NCBI GenBank assembly: GCA_937894465.1
Contig: CALCRE010000018.1
Coordinates: 1-29,948, forward strand
Direction: 5' to 3'
Length of the DNA stretch: 29,948 nt
Origin: an uncultured Clostridia bacterium
Lineage (GTDB): Bacteria > Bacillota > Clostridia > JAAYHZ01
In this document: positions 17,673 through 26,534 of the stretch, piece after piece
How the letters are laid out: each line of letters starts with the position of its first letter
Position numbering within the stretch: the first letter of the stretch is position 1
The notes under the pieces: generated by a model
The model's database searches: none
What the model saw: the letters and a program-made list of their open reading frames with translations, nothing else
Told to the model about the DNA's origin: nothing
Program-made: the position numbers and the translations under genes

Positions 17673-18998
17673 ATGAACCAAAATCTATTTTCAGGAACCG
17701 GGATGGCAATCCCAAAAATCATGTTACCGAAAAAATCCGTCGACCTAGAAAAGTGGGCAGTGGTTGCTTGCGACCAATATACATCCGAACCGGAGTATTG
17801 GAATCAGGTGGCGGATATTACCGCGGAGCATCCTTCCACGTTAAAAATCACATTGCCGGAAATCTATCTTCATGATCCGGATGTGGATGAGAAAATTGAA
17901 CGCATCAATCAAACCATGTCGGATTACTTGGAAAATGAAGTTCTCGAAGACATCGGCCAATGCTTTGTCCTTACCGAAAGAACATTTTCTTCCGGATTGA
18001 CCCGCAAAGGATTGGTGGCAGCTTTGGATTTGGATTGTTATGATTATTCTGAAAAGACACGATCTTTAATCCGTCCCACTGAAGGAACGGTGGAAAACCG
18101 GCTACCTCCCAGGCTGAAAATACGAAAAAACGCCTTATTAGAAACTCCTCATATTCTTGTTTTGATTGACAACCCGGAAAAGACGGTGATCGAACCTCTT
18201 TATGAACAAAAGGATCGGTTGGAGGTTCTTTATGATACCCGATTGATGTTGGGTGGAGGTCATTTAAGAGGATATAAAGTATCTGATCCGGAGCATTTTG
18301 AGCAAATTGCCAAGGGGTTGAAAGCTTTGGCTCAAGAGAAAGTTCAACGACAAAAGTACTGTCAGGACGGCACATCTCCTTTTCTATATGCCATGGGAGA
18401 CGGTAACCACAGTCTGGCCACTGCCAAAGCCCATTGGGTCTCGGTGAAAGAGCATTTGTCCGAGGAACAAGCTATTGATCATCCGGCAAGATACGCGCTG
18501 GTTGAAATTGTGAATCTGCACGATCATGGTATTGTATTTGAGCCTATTCATCGGGTTTTGTTCGGAGTCACACCGGAAAAGTTTATCAAAGAAACACTGG
18601 AAGAATTGGATAAGGATCATCCGGGAAGCTTGTTTACCCGTGATGTACCCATTGTAAAAGGTGATTATCATCATATCGGTATTCACGGCAAACGTCTCAA
18701 AGGGACTTTGAGCATTGAAAACCCGGGAACCACGCTGGAATACAGAACGGTTCAAGAATACTTGGATGTTTACCTTCAAAAACATCCCGAGGTAAAAATT
18801 GATTATATACACGGTGAAAAGGCGTTAAAATCATTAACCGTCAACCCGAACAATACGGGATTGGAAATGCCACCCATTGGTAAGTTCACCTTGTTTAGAA
18901 CTGTTTTACAAGAAGGACCTCTGCCTAGAAAGTCATTTTCTATGGGAGAGGCCTACGAAAAACGATATTATATGGAATGTAGAAAAATCAAACCTTAA
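17673..18998 (+). CDS. DUF1015 family protein
   Basis: This 441-residue cytosolic protein shows the DUF1015 pattern: an N-terminal block with WAVVACDQYTSEPEYWNQV (about 28-46), TERTFSSGLTRKGLVAALDL (about 101-120), and the family hallmark YAMGDGNHSLATAKAHW (239-255). The DGNHS motif resembles the DGxHR loop of ParB/sulfiredoxin-like folds, which could point to nucleotide binding; that is inference. No biochemical function is established that I know of. AGAGG precedes the ATG and a consensus promoter lies 38 bp upstream. The gene stands alone on its strand, and its stop overlaps the stop of the convergent flavoprotein gene by 4 bp. Confidence 0.88.
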   Translation: MNQNLFSGTGMAIPKIMLPKKSVDLEKWAVVACDQYTSEPEYWNQVADITAEHPSTLKITLPEIYLHDPDVDEKIERINQTMSDYLENEVLEDIGQCFVLTERTFSSGLTRKGLVAALDLDCYDYSEKTRSLIRPTEGTVENRLPPRLKIRKNALLETPHILVLIDNPEKTVIEPLYEQKDRLEVLYDTRLMLGGGHLRGYKVSDPEHFEQIAKGLKALAQEKVQRQKYCQDGTSPFLYAMGDGNHSLATAKAHWVSVKEHLSEEQAIDHPARYALVEIVNLHDHGIVFEPIHRVLFGVTPEKFIKETLEELDKDHPGSLFTRDVPIVKGDYHHIGIHGKRLKGTLSIENPGTTLEYRTVQEYLDVYLQKHPEVKIDYIHGEKALKSLTVNPNNTGLEMPPIGKFTLFRTVLQEGPLPRKSFSMGEAYEKRYYMECRKIKP

Positions 18999-20242
18999 GC
19001 ATAAAGACCTGCGGTATATCCGGTGGAGAATGCCGCTGTCAGATTGAACCCTCCGGTGAATCCGTCAATGTCGATGACTTCTCCGGCAAAAAACAGACCC
19101 GGTACAAGATTGGATTCCATGGTACTCGAGTTGATTTCCTTGACATTCACTCCCCCTTTTGTAACAATCGCCTCATTTAAAGAAGCCGGTTTTTCCACCG
19201 TCAGACCAAAGTTTTTCAAGAGCCTTCCAATGGCTCTTCTTTGTTCTGCAGTAATTTGATTAACGATTAGTTCAGGATTGATCTCGGACAGTTCCACGAA
19301 CACCGGAATCATCTTCGAGGGTAATAAATCGGATAATGCATTTTTATACTGCTTGTTATGATATTTTTCAAAATCACGAAGAAGCCTGGCGTCTAATTTT
19401 TTTTCATCCAAAGCCGGTTTCAAGTCAATAACCATTTTACAATCCTTGTATTGATATTCAGAAATAATTCTGCTTCCGGTTAAAACGGTAGGACCGGAAA
19501 TGCCAAAATGGGTGAACAACATTTCACCGAAATCACTCCATATTTTCTTTCCGTTGGGACCATAAAAAGTAATGCCGACATTTCGCAATGACAACCCCAT
19601 CAAATCCTTCACGAATTTTTCCTTTGTATATAAAGGAACCAATGCAGGTTGGGGAGCAATCACCTGATGTCCGGCTTGTTTTGCCAAAGCATAACCGTCA
19701 CCGGTAGAACCGGTCTTCGGATAGGACATCCCTCCGGTTGCTACAATCACGCTGTCGGCATAATATGTCTCACCGGTTTGGGTGGTTACACCGGTGATCT
19801 TTTGATCTTGTATGATCAAGTCCTTTACCGATGTGTTGTATTTGATAGGTATGTTATACCTTTCAACTGCCTTCATGAATGTTTTGACCACATCACCGGC
19901 TCGATCCGATACGGGGAATATCCTGCCTCCCCTTTCAAGTTTCGTTTTCAATCCGTACTCATGCAAAAAGTCCAGCAAGTCCTTATTTGAAAAATTGTTC
20001 AAAGTAGAATACAGAAACTTACCGTTTCCGGGAAAGTTCCTGATGATTTCCTCAATGTCCGCCGAGTTGGTGATGTTGCACCGGCCCTTCCCGGTGACCA
20101 AAAGCTTTTTACCGGGAATTTTATTTTTTTCTAACAGAATGCATTTTTTTCCTATGGAAGAAGCGGATACAGCCGCCATCAGACCTGCCGCACCCGCTCC
20201 TATAATGATCACATCATAATTGTTTGTCAACTGTTTATTCAT
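18995..20242 (-). CDS. NAD(P)/FAD-dependent oxidoreductase, BaiN/HI0933/YhiN family
   Basis: This 415-residue flavoprotein begins with the FAD dinucleotide-binding motif IIGAGAAGLMAA (13-24), then LLEKNKIPGKKLLVTGKGRCNITN in two adjacent blocks (36-59), which is diagnostic for the family, and ends with FFAGEVIDIDGFTGGFNL. Some members reduce bile-acid intermediates, but most have unknown substrates. The ATG lies inside the end of the RpiR gene (8-bp overlap) and GGAGG touches it with no spacer; an in-frame TTG at 20230 is an alternative start. It is the last gene of the carboxyltransferase operon, where a flavin reductase has no obvious role. Confidence 0.9.
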   Translation of the reverse strand: MNKQLTNNYDVIIIGAGAAGLMAAVSASSIGKKCILLEKNKIPGKKLLVTGKGRCNITNSADIEEIIRNFPGNGKFLYSTLNNFSNKDLLDFLHEYGLKTKLERGGRIFPVSDRAGDVVKTFMKAVERYNIPIKYNTSVKDLIIQDQKITGVTTQTGETYYADSVIVATGGMSYPKTGSTGDGYALAKQAGHQVIAPQPALVPLYTKEKFVKDLMGLSLRNVGITFYGPNGKKIWSDFGEMLFTHFGISGPTVLTGSRIISEYQYKDCKMVIDLKPALDEKKLDARLLRDFEKYHNKQYKNALSDLLPSKMIPVFVELSEINPELIVNQITAEQRRAIGRLLKNFGLTVEKPASLNEAIVTKGGVNVKEINSSTMESNLVPGLFFAGEVIDIDGFTGGFNLTAAFSTGYTAGLYA

Positions 20243-21149
20243 CCTCCGGTTCCCATTTGGTTTTTAAGTAAGTAGCCTTGTCTTCCGTCCTTTCATACAC
20301 ATCATATTCATCCCAAACCTTCTCCAGACGCTGTAGCGTATGATGGACAATCTCTTTTCTGCGCATTCCCAACGCCACAACCAGTGCAGTAATCACACTT
20401 AATGGGGCAGTGAGGGAATCCACAAAGGATGTCATATCACTTTTGGCAAGGAGAGCAAAATCCGAGTATTTCGCAGCCGGTGAATGATAGCTGTCGGTTA
20501 TGGCAACCACTTTCGCACCGTTATCCTTGGCATATTGCATAGCTTTTGCCGTTCTCTTGGAATAACGTGGAAAACTGATTCCGATGACCACATCACCTTT
20601 CGTGGCATTGATAATTTGCTCAAAGATCTCGCTGGTGGATGTTGTGTGTATCAATCGTGCATTATCAAAGATCAGGTTGAAATAAAAACCCATGAAACCT
20701 GCCAATGCGGAGGAACTACGCACACCAAGGATATAGATTGTTTTAGCCTCGAGTATGGTGTCCACCACATTGTTAAAATCATCATTGTTTATCACATTGA
20801 GCGTTTCTTTGATGTTTCTGTTGTCTGCCGCCAAGACGCTTCTTAAGATGTTTTTTTCATCCATGCGATCCGAAGCGACTTCCAGCCGTTGCGCTGCGGT
20901 CAGCTTGTTTTTAATCAGCTCCCTGATTGCTTTTTGCATTTGGGGATACCCTTCGTATCCGATTTCCATGGCAAAACGGACGATGGTGGATTCGCTCACA
21001 CCAATTCCGTTTGACATGGCAGCCGCCGTATAAAACGCAGCTTTATCCAAGTTCTCTTTAATGAAAACAGCAATTTTCCGCTGACTTTTTGTAAAGCCAT
21101 CCATTCGATTGTCAAGCAAAGCCAACAGCTCAGTGGATTTAGGTCCCAT
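20235..21149 (-). CDS. MurR/RpiR family transcriptional regulator
   Basis: The 304-residue protein has an N-terminal RpiR helix-turn-helix domain (about 1-78; motif AAAMSNGIGVSESTIVRFAM near 42-61) and a C-terminal SIS domain (about 125-260; IYILGVRSSSALAGF and GDVVIGISFPRYSKRTAK), which in this family senses phosphosugars. GGAGAA precedes the ATG, which begins 9 bp after the 5S-like gene. It lies between a carboxyltransferase gene and a flavoprotein gene. A sugar-sensing regulator inside a transcarboxylase operon is unusual, and its target is not shown; the amino-sugar genes at 25.4-28.3 kb are one candidate. Confidence 0.92.
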   Translation of the reverse strand: MGPKSTELLALLDNRMDGFTKSQRKIAVFIKENLDKAAFYTAAAMSNGIGVSESTIVRFAMEIGYEGYPQMQKAIRELIKNKLTAAQRLEVASDRMDEKNILRSVLAADNRNIKETLNVINNDDFNNVVDTILEAKTIYILGVRSSSALAGFMGFYFNLIFDNARLIHTTSTSEIFEQIINATKGDVVIGISFPRYSKRTAKAMQYAKDNGAKVVAITDSYHSPAAKYSDFALLAKSDMTSFVDSLTAPLSVITALVVALGMRRKEIVHHTLQRLEKVWDEYDVYERTEDKATYLKTKWEPEDE

Positions 21150-21158
21150 ATATTCTCC

Positions 21159-22556
21159 CTAGACCGGATGAACCATATCTTGTTTATTGACCATATCCGG
21201 ATCTATTTTGTATTTCATTCCCTGCCTGTATTCAAAGTATTTCTTTGCAACCTGCGGGAAGGATGCATAGGACAATACGTCCTCTTCCTGCTCAATATAT
21301 TCGGCAATTTCTTTTCTGAATTTATCCAAACCGGGTTCCAACAAATCAGCAGGGCGAACAGTGATTCTCTCTTCTCCCTTTAAAATCTTATCTACAACAT
21401 CTTGCTTGATGGGAGCCGGTGTTTTTCCGTATTCACCTTTAACAAGCGCCTTAGATTCGTTCGGAACCATCTTATATCTTTCCCCGGTAATTACATTTAA
21501 TACCGCTTGGGTTCCAACGATCTGGCTCGACGGTGTTACTAACGGCGGGAATCCGAAGTCTTCCCTGACTCTGGGAACTTCTTTTAGAACTTCTTCGTAA
21601 AGCTCGGATTTCCCTGCTTGCTTCAATTGGGAAACCAAGTTGGACAACATACCGCCCGGAACTTGATAAACCAAAGTATTAACGTCAACGCCCATAACCT
21701 TTGTATCCATCAATCCGGATGCTAACCACTCTTCTCTTAACGGCCTGAAGTGATCTGCGATTTCAGTCAACAAGGACACATCCAATCCGGTATCATATGG
21801 TGTTCCCTTTAATGTAGCCACCAATGGTTCCGTAGGCGGCTGAGATGTACCCATAGCCATTGGTGAAATGGCACAATCCACAACATCCGCTCCGGCTTCA
21901 ATAGCTTTCATATATGACATGGAAGCAACACCGCTGGTATAATGACTGTGAATTACGATGGGAACCTTGATGCTTTCCTTTAAAGCCTTCACAAGGTTGT
22001 ATGCATCATATGGCAACAATAATCCTGCCATGTCCTTGATACAAATGGAGTCTGCTCCGATATCAACTAAGTTCTTAGCATCTGAGACGAAGTGACCCAA
22101 GTCATGAACCGGGCTCATGGTATAGCATACGGTTCCTTGTGCATGTCCGCCTTCTTTTTTACACGCTCTCATAGCAGTTTCTAAGTTTCTAGGATCATTG
22201 AGAGCGTCGAATATACGGATAATATCCATTCCGTTTGCAATGGCTTTTTGAACAAAATATTCCACTACATCATCAGGATAGTGCTTATACCCTAAAAGGT
22301 TTTGACCTCTTAAAAGCATTTGAAGCTTGGTGTTTTTCGCCTTATCCTTGATTTTTCTCAATCTCTCCCAAGGATCTTCATTCAAAAAACGCAAGCAGGA
22401 GTCAAATGTAGCTCCTCCCCAACACTCTAAGGAATGATATCCGACTTGATCCATTTTTTCTATGATCGGTAACATATTCTCGATGCGCATTCTCGTGGCA
22501 ATCAACGATTGATGGGCATCTCGTAATACGGTTTCTGTTATTTTAACTTTTGCCAT
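21159..22556 (-). CDS. carboxyltransferase 5S-like subunit (OadA/PycB domain without biotin domain)
   Basis: The enzyme moves a carboxyl group between biotin and pyruvate/oxaloacetate. The 465 residues form the HMGL-like TIM barrel plus the conserved carboxylase domain. Catalytic and metal residues are visible: RDAHQS (12-17, Asp13), ICIKDMAGLL with Lys174, and HSHYTSG with His203 and His205. Length and lack of a C-terminal biotin domain match the 5S subunit of methylmalonyl-CoA transcarboxylase rather than complete OadA. The biotin carrier is encoded separately 45 bp upstream and the acyl-CoA carboxyltransferase before that. AAAGGAG precedes the ATG. Alternative: a split oxaloacetate decarboxylase alpha subunit. 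Confidence 0.9.
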   Translation of the reverse strand: MAKVKITETVLRDAHQSLIATRMRIENMLPIIEKMDQVGYHSLECWGGATFDSCLRFLNEDPWERLRKIKDKAKNTKLQMLLRGQNLLGYKHYPDDVVEYFVQKAIANGMDIIRIFDALNDPRNLETAMRACKKEGGHAQGTVCYTMSPVHDLGHFVSDAKNLVDIGADSICIKDMAGLLLPYDAYNLVKALKESIKVPIVIHSHYTSGVASMSYMKAIEAGADVVDCAISPMAMGTSQPPTEPLVATLKGTPYDTGLDVSLLTEIADHFRPLREEWLASGLMDTKVMGVDVNTLVYQVPGGMLSNLVSQLKQAGKSELYEEVLKEVPRVREDFGFPPLVTPSSQIVGTQAVLNVITGERYKMVPNESKALVKGEYGKTPAPIKQDVVDKILKGEERITVRPADLLEPGLDKFRKEIAEYIEQEEDVLSYASFPQVAKKYFEYRQGMKYKIDPDMVNKQDMVHPV

Positions 22557-22601
22557 TAAATCCTGTTCTCCTTTCTATATCATACTGAAGGTTTTTTTTT
22601 T

Positions 22602-23024
22602 TTAAGCGATGGATACCAATATATCTCCTGCGTTAACCGATGCACCCGGTTGTACGTTAACCGTTGCAATAGTGCCGTCTTTCGGTGCAACAATTTCATT
22701 TTCCATCTTCATGGCTTCGAGTATGCACACAACATCTCCTCTTTTAACAACAGATCCTTGATCCACCACTACCTTCAAAATGGTACCGGGCATGGGAGCG
22801 GACACTTTCTCTGCTCCGGCCGGTGCAGATTTGGACACAGCAGGAGCTGCCTTTGCTTCCGGTGCTGGTGCTGCTGCAGGAGCTTTTGCCGCAGGAGCAG
22901 CAGCCGGTGCAGGTGCTGCAACACGTATCGGTTGTACGGATTGTACCGATTGCCCGTTACCTACTTCTTCCACTTCTACTTCATATTGATTTCCGTTAAC
23001 ACTTATTAAAAATTTCTTCATCAT
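22602..23024 (-). CDS. biotin carboxyl carrier subunit (1.3S/MmdC-like)
   Basis: The 140 residues begin with a short beta region (MMKKFLISVNGNQYEVEVEE), then an Ala/Pro-rich flexible linker (about 36-70), then a biotinyl domain with EAMKMENE, where Lys106 carries biotin. It shuttles carboxyl groups between the two carboxyltransferases and possibly the membrane beta subunit. The start at ATG 23024 is chosen because AGGAGGG stands six bases upstream; the further ATG at 23045 would put this site inside the gene. Right after the stop is a run of twelve A on the coding strand. It lies 30 bp after the MmdA-like gene. Confidence 0.93.
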   Translation of the reverse strand: MMKKFLISVNGNQYEVEVEEVGNGQSVQSVQPIRVAAPAPAAAPAAKAPAAAPAPEAKAAPAVSKSAPAGAEKVSAPMPGTILKVVVDQGSVVKRGDVVCILEAMKMENEIVAPKDGTIATVNVQPGASVNAGDILVSIA

Positions 23025-23054
23025 ATCTTCCCTCCTGATTTCCATGTTTAAAAT

Positions 23055-24611
23055 TTAAAGCGGTATATTTCCATGCTTCTTTTTGGGTCTTGCTTCACTC
23101 TTGGATGACAACATCTCCAACGCTGCTGCAACGTATTGTCTCGTTTGGGCAGGATCAATAATATCATCCACAAAACCTTTTGAAGCTGCAACATAAGGAT
23201 TGGTTACCTTATCGGTGTATTCTTGAATTTTATCTTTTCTAGTTTGTACCGGATCACTTGAATCTTTAATGTCTTTTCTGAATATAATATTCGCTGCGCC
23301 GTCCGGTCCCATGACTGCGATTTCAGCCGAAGGCCATGCATAAACAATGTCAGCGCCTAAATGCTTGCTGTTCATAGCGATATATGCACCGCCATATGCT
23401 TTACCGGTGATGACATTGATCTTGGGCACTGTGGCTTCACTGAATGCATACAATAATTTAGCACCATGTCTGATGATGCCGTCATATTCTTGGTCTTTTC
23501 CGGGTAAATATCCGGGTACGTCTGTTAAAGTCACCAAAGGTACATTAAAGGAATCACAGAAACGAACAAACCTGGCAGCCTTGTCCGATGCATCGATATC
23601 CAAGCAGCCGGCTTTTACGTTCGGTTGATTTGCAACAATACCTACAGTCTTGCCGTTGATTCTTGCAAAACAGGTTACAACATTTTGTGCGAAATCCGGA
23701 TGGATTTCAAAGATGTCTGCATTGTCCACAATCTGAAGGATCAAGGATTTGACATCATATCCGCTTTTGCCTTCAGGAATTAAATCATAAATGGCTTCTG
23801 CAGTTCTGTTCAAACTGTCTGTACATTCATATTGGGGTAATCCGGCCAAGTTATTGTCCGGTAAAAAGGACAACAGTTTTTTAATGCCGTCAAAACATTG
23901 GTCTTCATTTTCAAAAGAGCGATGTGCATTTCCGCTTTTTGTCGTATGGATTTTAGCACCGCCTAATTCATCCATGGTCACTTCCTCACCTGTAATGGCT
24001 TGGATTACGGAAGGTCCGGTAATAAACATCTGAGCGGTATTTTCCACCATAAAAACAAAATCCGACAAAGCCGGAGAATAGGAAGCACCACCTGCGCAAG
24101 GTCCCATGATCACAGTGATCTGCGGAACGACACCGGATAACATGGTGTTCATTTTAAAGATATCGCCATATCCGCCTAATGCTTCTACGCCTTCTTCAAT
24201 TCTAGCGCCGCCGGAATCATTCAAAGCGATGAAAGGTGCACCGGTCTTCGCGGCCATATTCATTACATTCACAATTTTCTTCGCGTGCATCCCACCTAAG
24301 GAACCTGCGATGACTGTAAAATCCTGTGCCGCAGCAAAAACCGGTCTTCCGTTGATGGTACCGTAGCCGGTAACCACACCGTCTCCGGGAGCTTTTTTCT
24401 TTTGCATATCAAAATCAATACAGGATGTTTCTGCAAATGTTCCCACCTCAACAAATGAACCTTCATCAAAAAGCTTGTTTATCCGCTCTCTTGCGGTTAA
24501 TTTTCCTTTTTCATGTTGCGTAGCAATTCTTTCTTTTCCGCCACCTAATTCGAGCTTTTGCTTTTTGTCTTGAAGATCATTAATCTTATCAACAAACGTC
24601 ATCAAATTCAC
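23055..24611 (-). CDS. mmdA: acyl-CoA carboxyltransferase (methylmalonyl-CoA decarboxylase alpha / 12S-like)
   Basis: This 518-residue cytosolic protein is of the MmdA/PccB type, with two crotonase-like halves. It transfers the carboxyl group of (probably) methylmalonyl-CoA to biotin, or the reverse. Motifs: KLTARERINKLFDEGSFVE (about 36-54), SGGARIEEGVEALGGYG (oxyanion region, first half), GPCAGGASYSPAL, and in the second half VPGYLPGKDQEYDGIIRHGAKLLYAF in two adjacent blocks and TGKAYGGAYIAM. Length fits MmdA. GAGGTGA precedes the ATG. It leads the operon mmdA, biotin carrier, 5S-like, rpiR, baiN-like, with a good promoter about 110 bp upstream. Propionyl-CoA carboxylase beta is an alternative, but no biotin carboxylase gene is present. 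Confidence 0.92.
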   Translation of the reverse strand: MNLMTFVDKINDLQDKKQKLELGGGKERIATQHEKGKLTARERINKLFDEGSFVEVGTFAETSCIDFDMQKKKAPGDGVVTGYGTINGRPVFAAAQDFTVIAGSLGGMHAKKIVNVMNMAAKTGAPFIALNDSGGARIEEGVEALGGYGDIFKMNTMLSGVVPQITVIMGPCAGGASYSPALSDFVFMVENTAQMFITGPSVIQAITGEEVTMDELGGAKIHTTKSGNAHRSFENEDQCFDGIKKLLSFLPDNNLAGLPQYECTDSLNRTAEAIYDLIPEGKSGYDVKSLILQIVDNADIFEIHPDFAQNVVTCFARINGKTVGIVANQPNVKAGCLDIDASDKAARFVRFCDSFNVPLVTLTDVPGYLPGKDQEYDGIIRHGAKLLYAFSEATVPKINVITGKAYGGAYIAMNSKHLGADIVYAWPSAEIAVMGPDGAANIIFRKDIKDSSDPVQTRKDKIQEYTDKVTNPYVAASKGFVDDIIDPAQTRQYVAAALEMLSSKSEARPKKKHGNIPL

Positions 24612-24720
24612 CTCGTTAAATAAATTAGAATATATTTAAACCAAAGCATAGTTTACCATAGCTTCGTTATTCACTCTTTTGTATCATTAAAAAAACATAA
24701 TCAAATCATAATTAAATTAC

Positions 24721-24749
24721 ATTATATAGAATGCCGTGTTTTTTTGCAA
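24721..24749 (-). promoter_or_regulatory. sigma-A promoter for the mmdA operon
   Basis: On the minus strand TTGCAA (24744-24749), a 17-bp spacer and TATAAT (24721-24726). The leader to mmdA is about 100 nt. The region 24612-24813 is otherwise A/T-rich without genes. Confidence 0.78.
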
Positions 24750-24813
24750 ATAAAAATGCATATTAAATTTATTCTGTTTTTATTCTAATTGATCAAGCTT
24801 ATACAACCTTTTA

Positions 24814-25377
24814 TTACTCGTTTTTTTCGATCAATATTGGTATGGGAGGATCATTTGTTCTGTTGAGATAATCCAACTTCAATACATTGTACTTTTTTGT
24901 ATCCAATTGTGCCAAAAAGGACAAGACCTCGTCCCGCTCCACATATCCGGTATCTTTCCCGTAATAGATGATCACCGTCACCACACCTCCCTGTTTTAAC
25001 AGGTTCAATGCTTTGTTAATGGCACTGACGGTATCCGGCCAATTTGTTTGGATTTTGTGGTCGCTTCCGGGCAAAAAGCCAAGATTAAACATGGCACAAG
25101 CAATGGGACCTTTCACAAAACGGTCCATATGCTGATGCCCTTCTAAAATCAATGTCACCGAATCTTGCACACCGGCTTTTTCAACTCTTTCTTTGGTTTG
25201 TCGTATGGCTTGCTCTTGTATATCAAAGGCAAACACATTACCATTTTCTCCTGTCAATTGAGCAAGAAAAACAGTGTCGTATCCGTTTCCACAAGTAGCG
25301 TCAACCACGGTTTCCCCTTTTGTCACCAAATTTTTTAAAATATCTTGAATTATATAAACAGGATTTTTTATCAGCAT
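24814..25377 (-). CDS. class I SAM methyltransferase, MnmM/YtqB-like
   Basis: This 187-residue Rossmann methyltransferase has the SAM motif VVDATCGNGYDT (24-35), an acidic residue after the second strand (FAFDIQ), and the subgroup block AMFNLGFLPGSDH with YYGKDTGY and NDPPIPILIEK towards the end. This pattern is that of the YtqB family, some members of which methylate the wobble uridine side chain of tRNA (MnmM); earlier annotation was rRNA methylase. ATG has GGAG seven bases upstream. It lies between the oxidoreductase gene (72-bp gap with a hairpin) and the mmdA promoter, probably unrelated to both. Confidence 0.85.
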   Translation of the reverse strand: MLIKNPVYIIQDILKNLVTKGETVVDATCGNGYDTVFLAQLTGENGNVFAFDIQEQAIRQTKERVEKAGVQDSVTLILEGHQHMDRFVKGPIACAMFNLGFLPGSDHKIQTNWPDTVSAINKALNLLKQGGVVTVIIYYGKDTGYVERDEVLSFLAQLDTKKYNVLKLDYLNRTNDPPIPILIEKNE

Positions 25378-25394
25378 TTTTTCTCCGTTGCAAA

Positions 25395-25431
25395 CGAAAG
25401 CTTCACCTTAAGGTAAAAGGTGAAGCCTTCG
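25395..25431 (-). terminator. stable hairpin after the Gfo/Idh gene
   Basis: On the minus strand the inner stem GCTTCACCTT/AAGGTGAAGC is perfect, with CGAA/TTCG flanking it. It lies 19 bp after the oxidoreductase stop. Only TTT follows, so it may be a weak terminator or an mRNA end-processing or stability element that separates the MnmM-like gene. Confidence 0.6.
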
Positions 25432-25449
25432 ATTGAATTAATAATTATC

Positions 25450-26493
25450 TTAAAGATCAATAATCTTTCCGTTCTTGCTTGCCTCATAGGATTTTTCCAC
25501 AACGTTTTGTACTTGAATTCCGTCTTCAGCAGGCACTTCCAAGGGAGCTCCCGTTAAAACGGAATTAGAGAAGGATTCGATTTCTTTGGTGTAGATGTTT
25601 CCAAGCTCAACATTCAATTCCAAAGGTTTCACATCAACCCGTTCTTGTTGTGCATCATATCCTAATGCATCATCTGAAATAACGATTTTTACCTTGCCGC
25701 CTTCCACTTGTCCGATGGTTCCTTCAGCCAAAATGCTTCCTTTGGTTCCGTAGATCTCCAAAAAGCCTTTTGCAGCTGCGTCAGGAATGTTGAAGTAAGC
25801 GTCAATATATGCATTTGCACCATTTTCCAGTTGAACGACCACAGATGCACTGTCTTCCACCTCATAGTTAAACACCTTTGTATCAGTAAATCCGACTACT
25901 TTCTTCGCTTTGCTGCCTACAATGTATTGGATCAGGTCGAGACAGTGAACACCCATATCCATCATGGATCCACCACCGGATGTGGCATATTGTTGTCTCC
26001 AGGCACCGGGAATATCGGGATACCAGCAAGTCATTTGAGCTCTGCAGGAAACAACTTTCCCAAGTTTGCCTTCTGCGATCAGTTTTTTCATTTCTTGATG
26101 ATATGCATTAAATCTGATCATAAAACCGGTGGCGATCAGAACATTTTTCTCCTTGCACAATTCAATCAGTTCTTTTCCATCTTCCACCGAGAAAGCAACC
26201 GGTTTTTCCACCAAAATGTGTTTCCCGGCATTTGCAGCCTTTTGAACATGTTCCTTATGGAAAACCACCGGTGAAGCAATGTAAACCGCTTGAATCTCCG
26301 GATCTGCTAATAAATCATCTGCATTGTCAAAAGCTTTTTTGGCATTGTACTTAACTCGCAATTTTTCTGCAAGCTCCATATTAACTTCCATGACCGAAAC
26401 CAATTCTGCATTCTTAGCAAGCATCAATCCGGGAAGGGTTCTTCTGTCGGCGATACCACCTGCACCTATAACGCCCCACTTAACTTTATTCAT
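25450..26493 (-). CDS. Gfo/Idh/MocA family oxidoreductase
   Basis: This 347-residue NAD(P)-dependent dehydrogenase acts on sugars, cyclitols or their amino forms. Motifs: Rossmann GVIGAGGIADRRTLPG (7-22), the family EKPVA (96-100; Lys97 is the usual catalytic lysine) and GGGSMMDMGVHCLDLI (173-188) with Asp179 and His183. All three are intact. GCGGAGG precedes the ATG, which follows the NagB-like gene by 41 bp. With a NagB-like and a PIG-L gene upstream in the same direction it probably belongs to an amino-sugar or inositol-derivative pathway; the exact substrate is not readable. Confidence 0.93.
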   Translation of the reverse strand: MNKVKWGVIGAGGIADRRTLPGLMLAKNAELVSVMEVNMELAEKLRVKYNAKKAFDNADDLLADPEIQAVYIASPVVFHKEHVQKAANAGKHILVEKPVAFSVEDGKELIELCKEKNVLIATGFMIRFNAYHQEMKKLIAEGKLGKVVSCRAQMTCWYPDIPGAWRQQYATSGGGSMMDMGVHCLDLIQYIVGSKAKKVVGFTDTKVFNYEVEDSASVVVQLENGANAYIDAYFNIPDAAAKGFLEIYGTKGSILAEGTIGQVEGGKVKIVISDDALGYDAQQERVDVKPLELNVELGNIYTKEIESFSNSVLTGAPLEVPAEDGIQVQNVVEKSYEASKNGKIIDL

Positions 26494-26534
26494 GATAAAC
26501 CTCCGCTATATTCTATTCACATTCAATCGGAAAA

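Noticed and set aside
22589..22600. Run of twelve T (A on the coding strand) after the biotin carrier stop
   Set aside because: A homopolymer in a 45-bp intergenic gap with no stem beside it. On the coding strand it is an A-run, so it is not a terminator; possible slippage is not supported by anything else.
22821..22930. Tandem DNA repeat in the Ala/Pro-coding region of the biotin carrier
   Set aside because: Low-complexity codons for a flexible linker that is typical of biotin carrier proteins, not an independent repeat element.
22650..23009. Cysteine- and serine-rich plus-strand frame opposite the biotin carrier
   Set aside because: The odd composition is the mirror of the Ala/Pro-rich linker codons of the real minus-strand gene.
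24640..24665. Palindrome-like stretch with AAGC...GCTT arms upstream of mmdA
   Set aside because: Only the outer four bases pair well and the inner positions are mismatched; too weak to call an operator.
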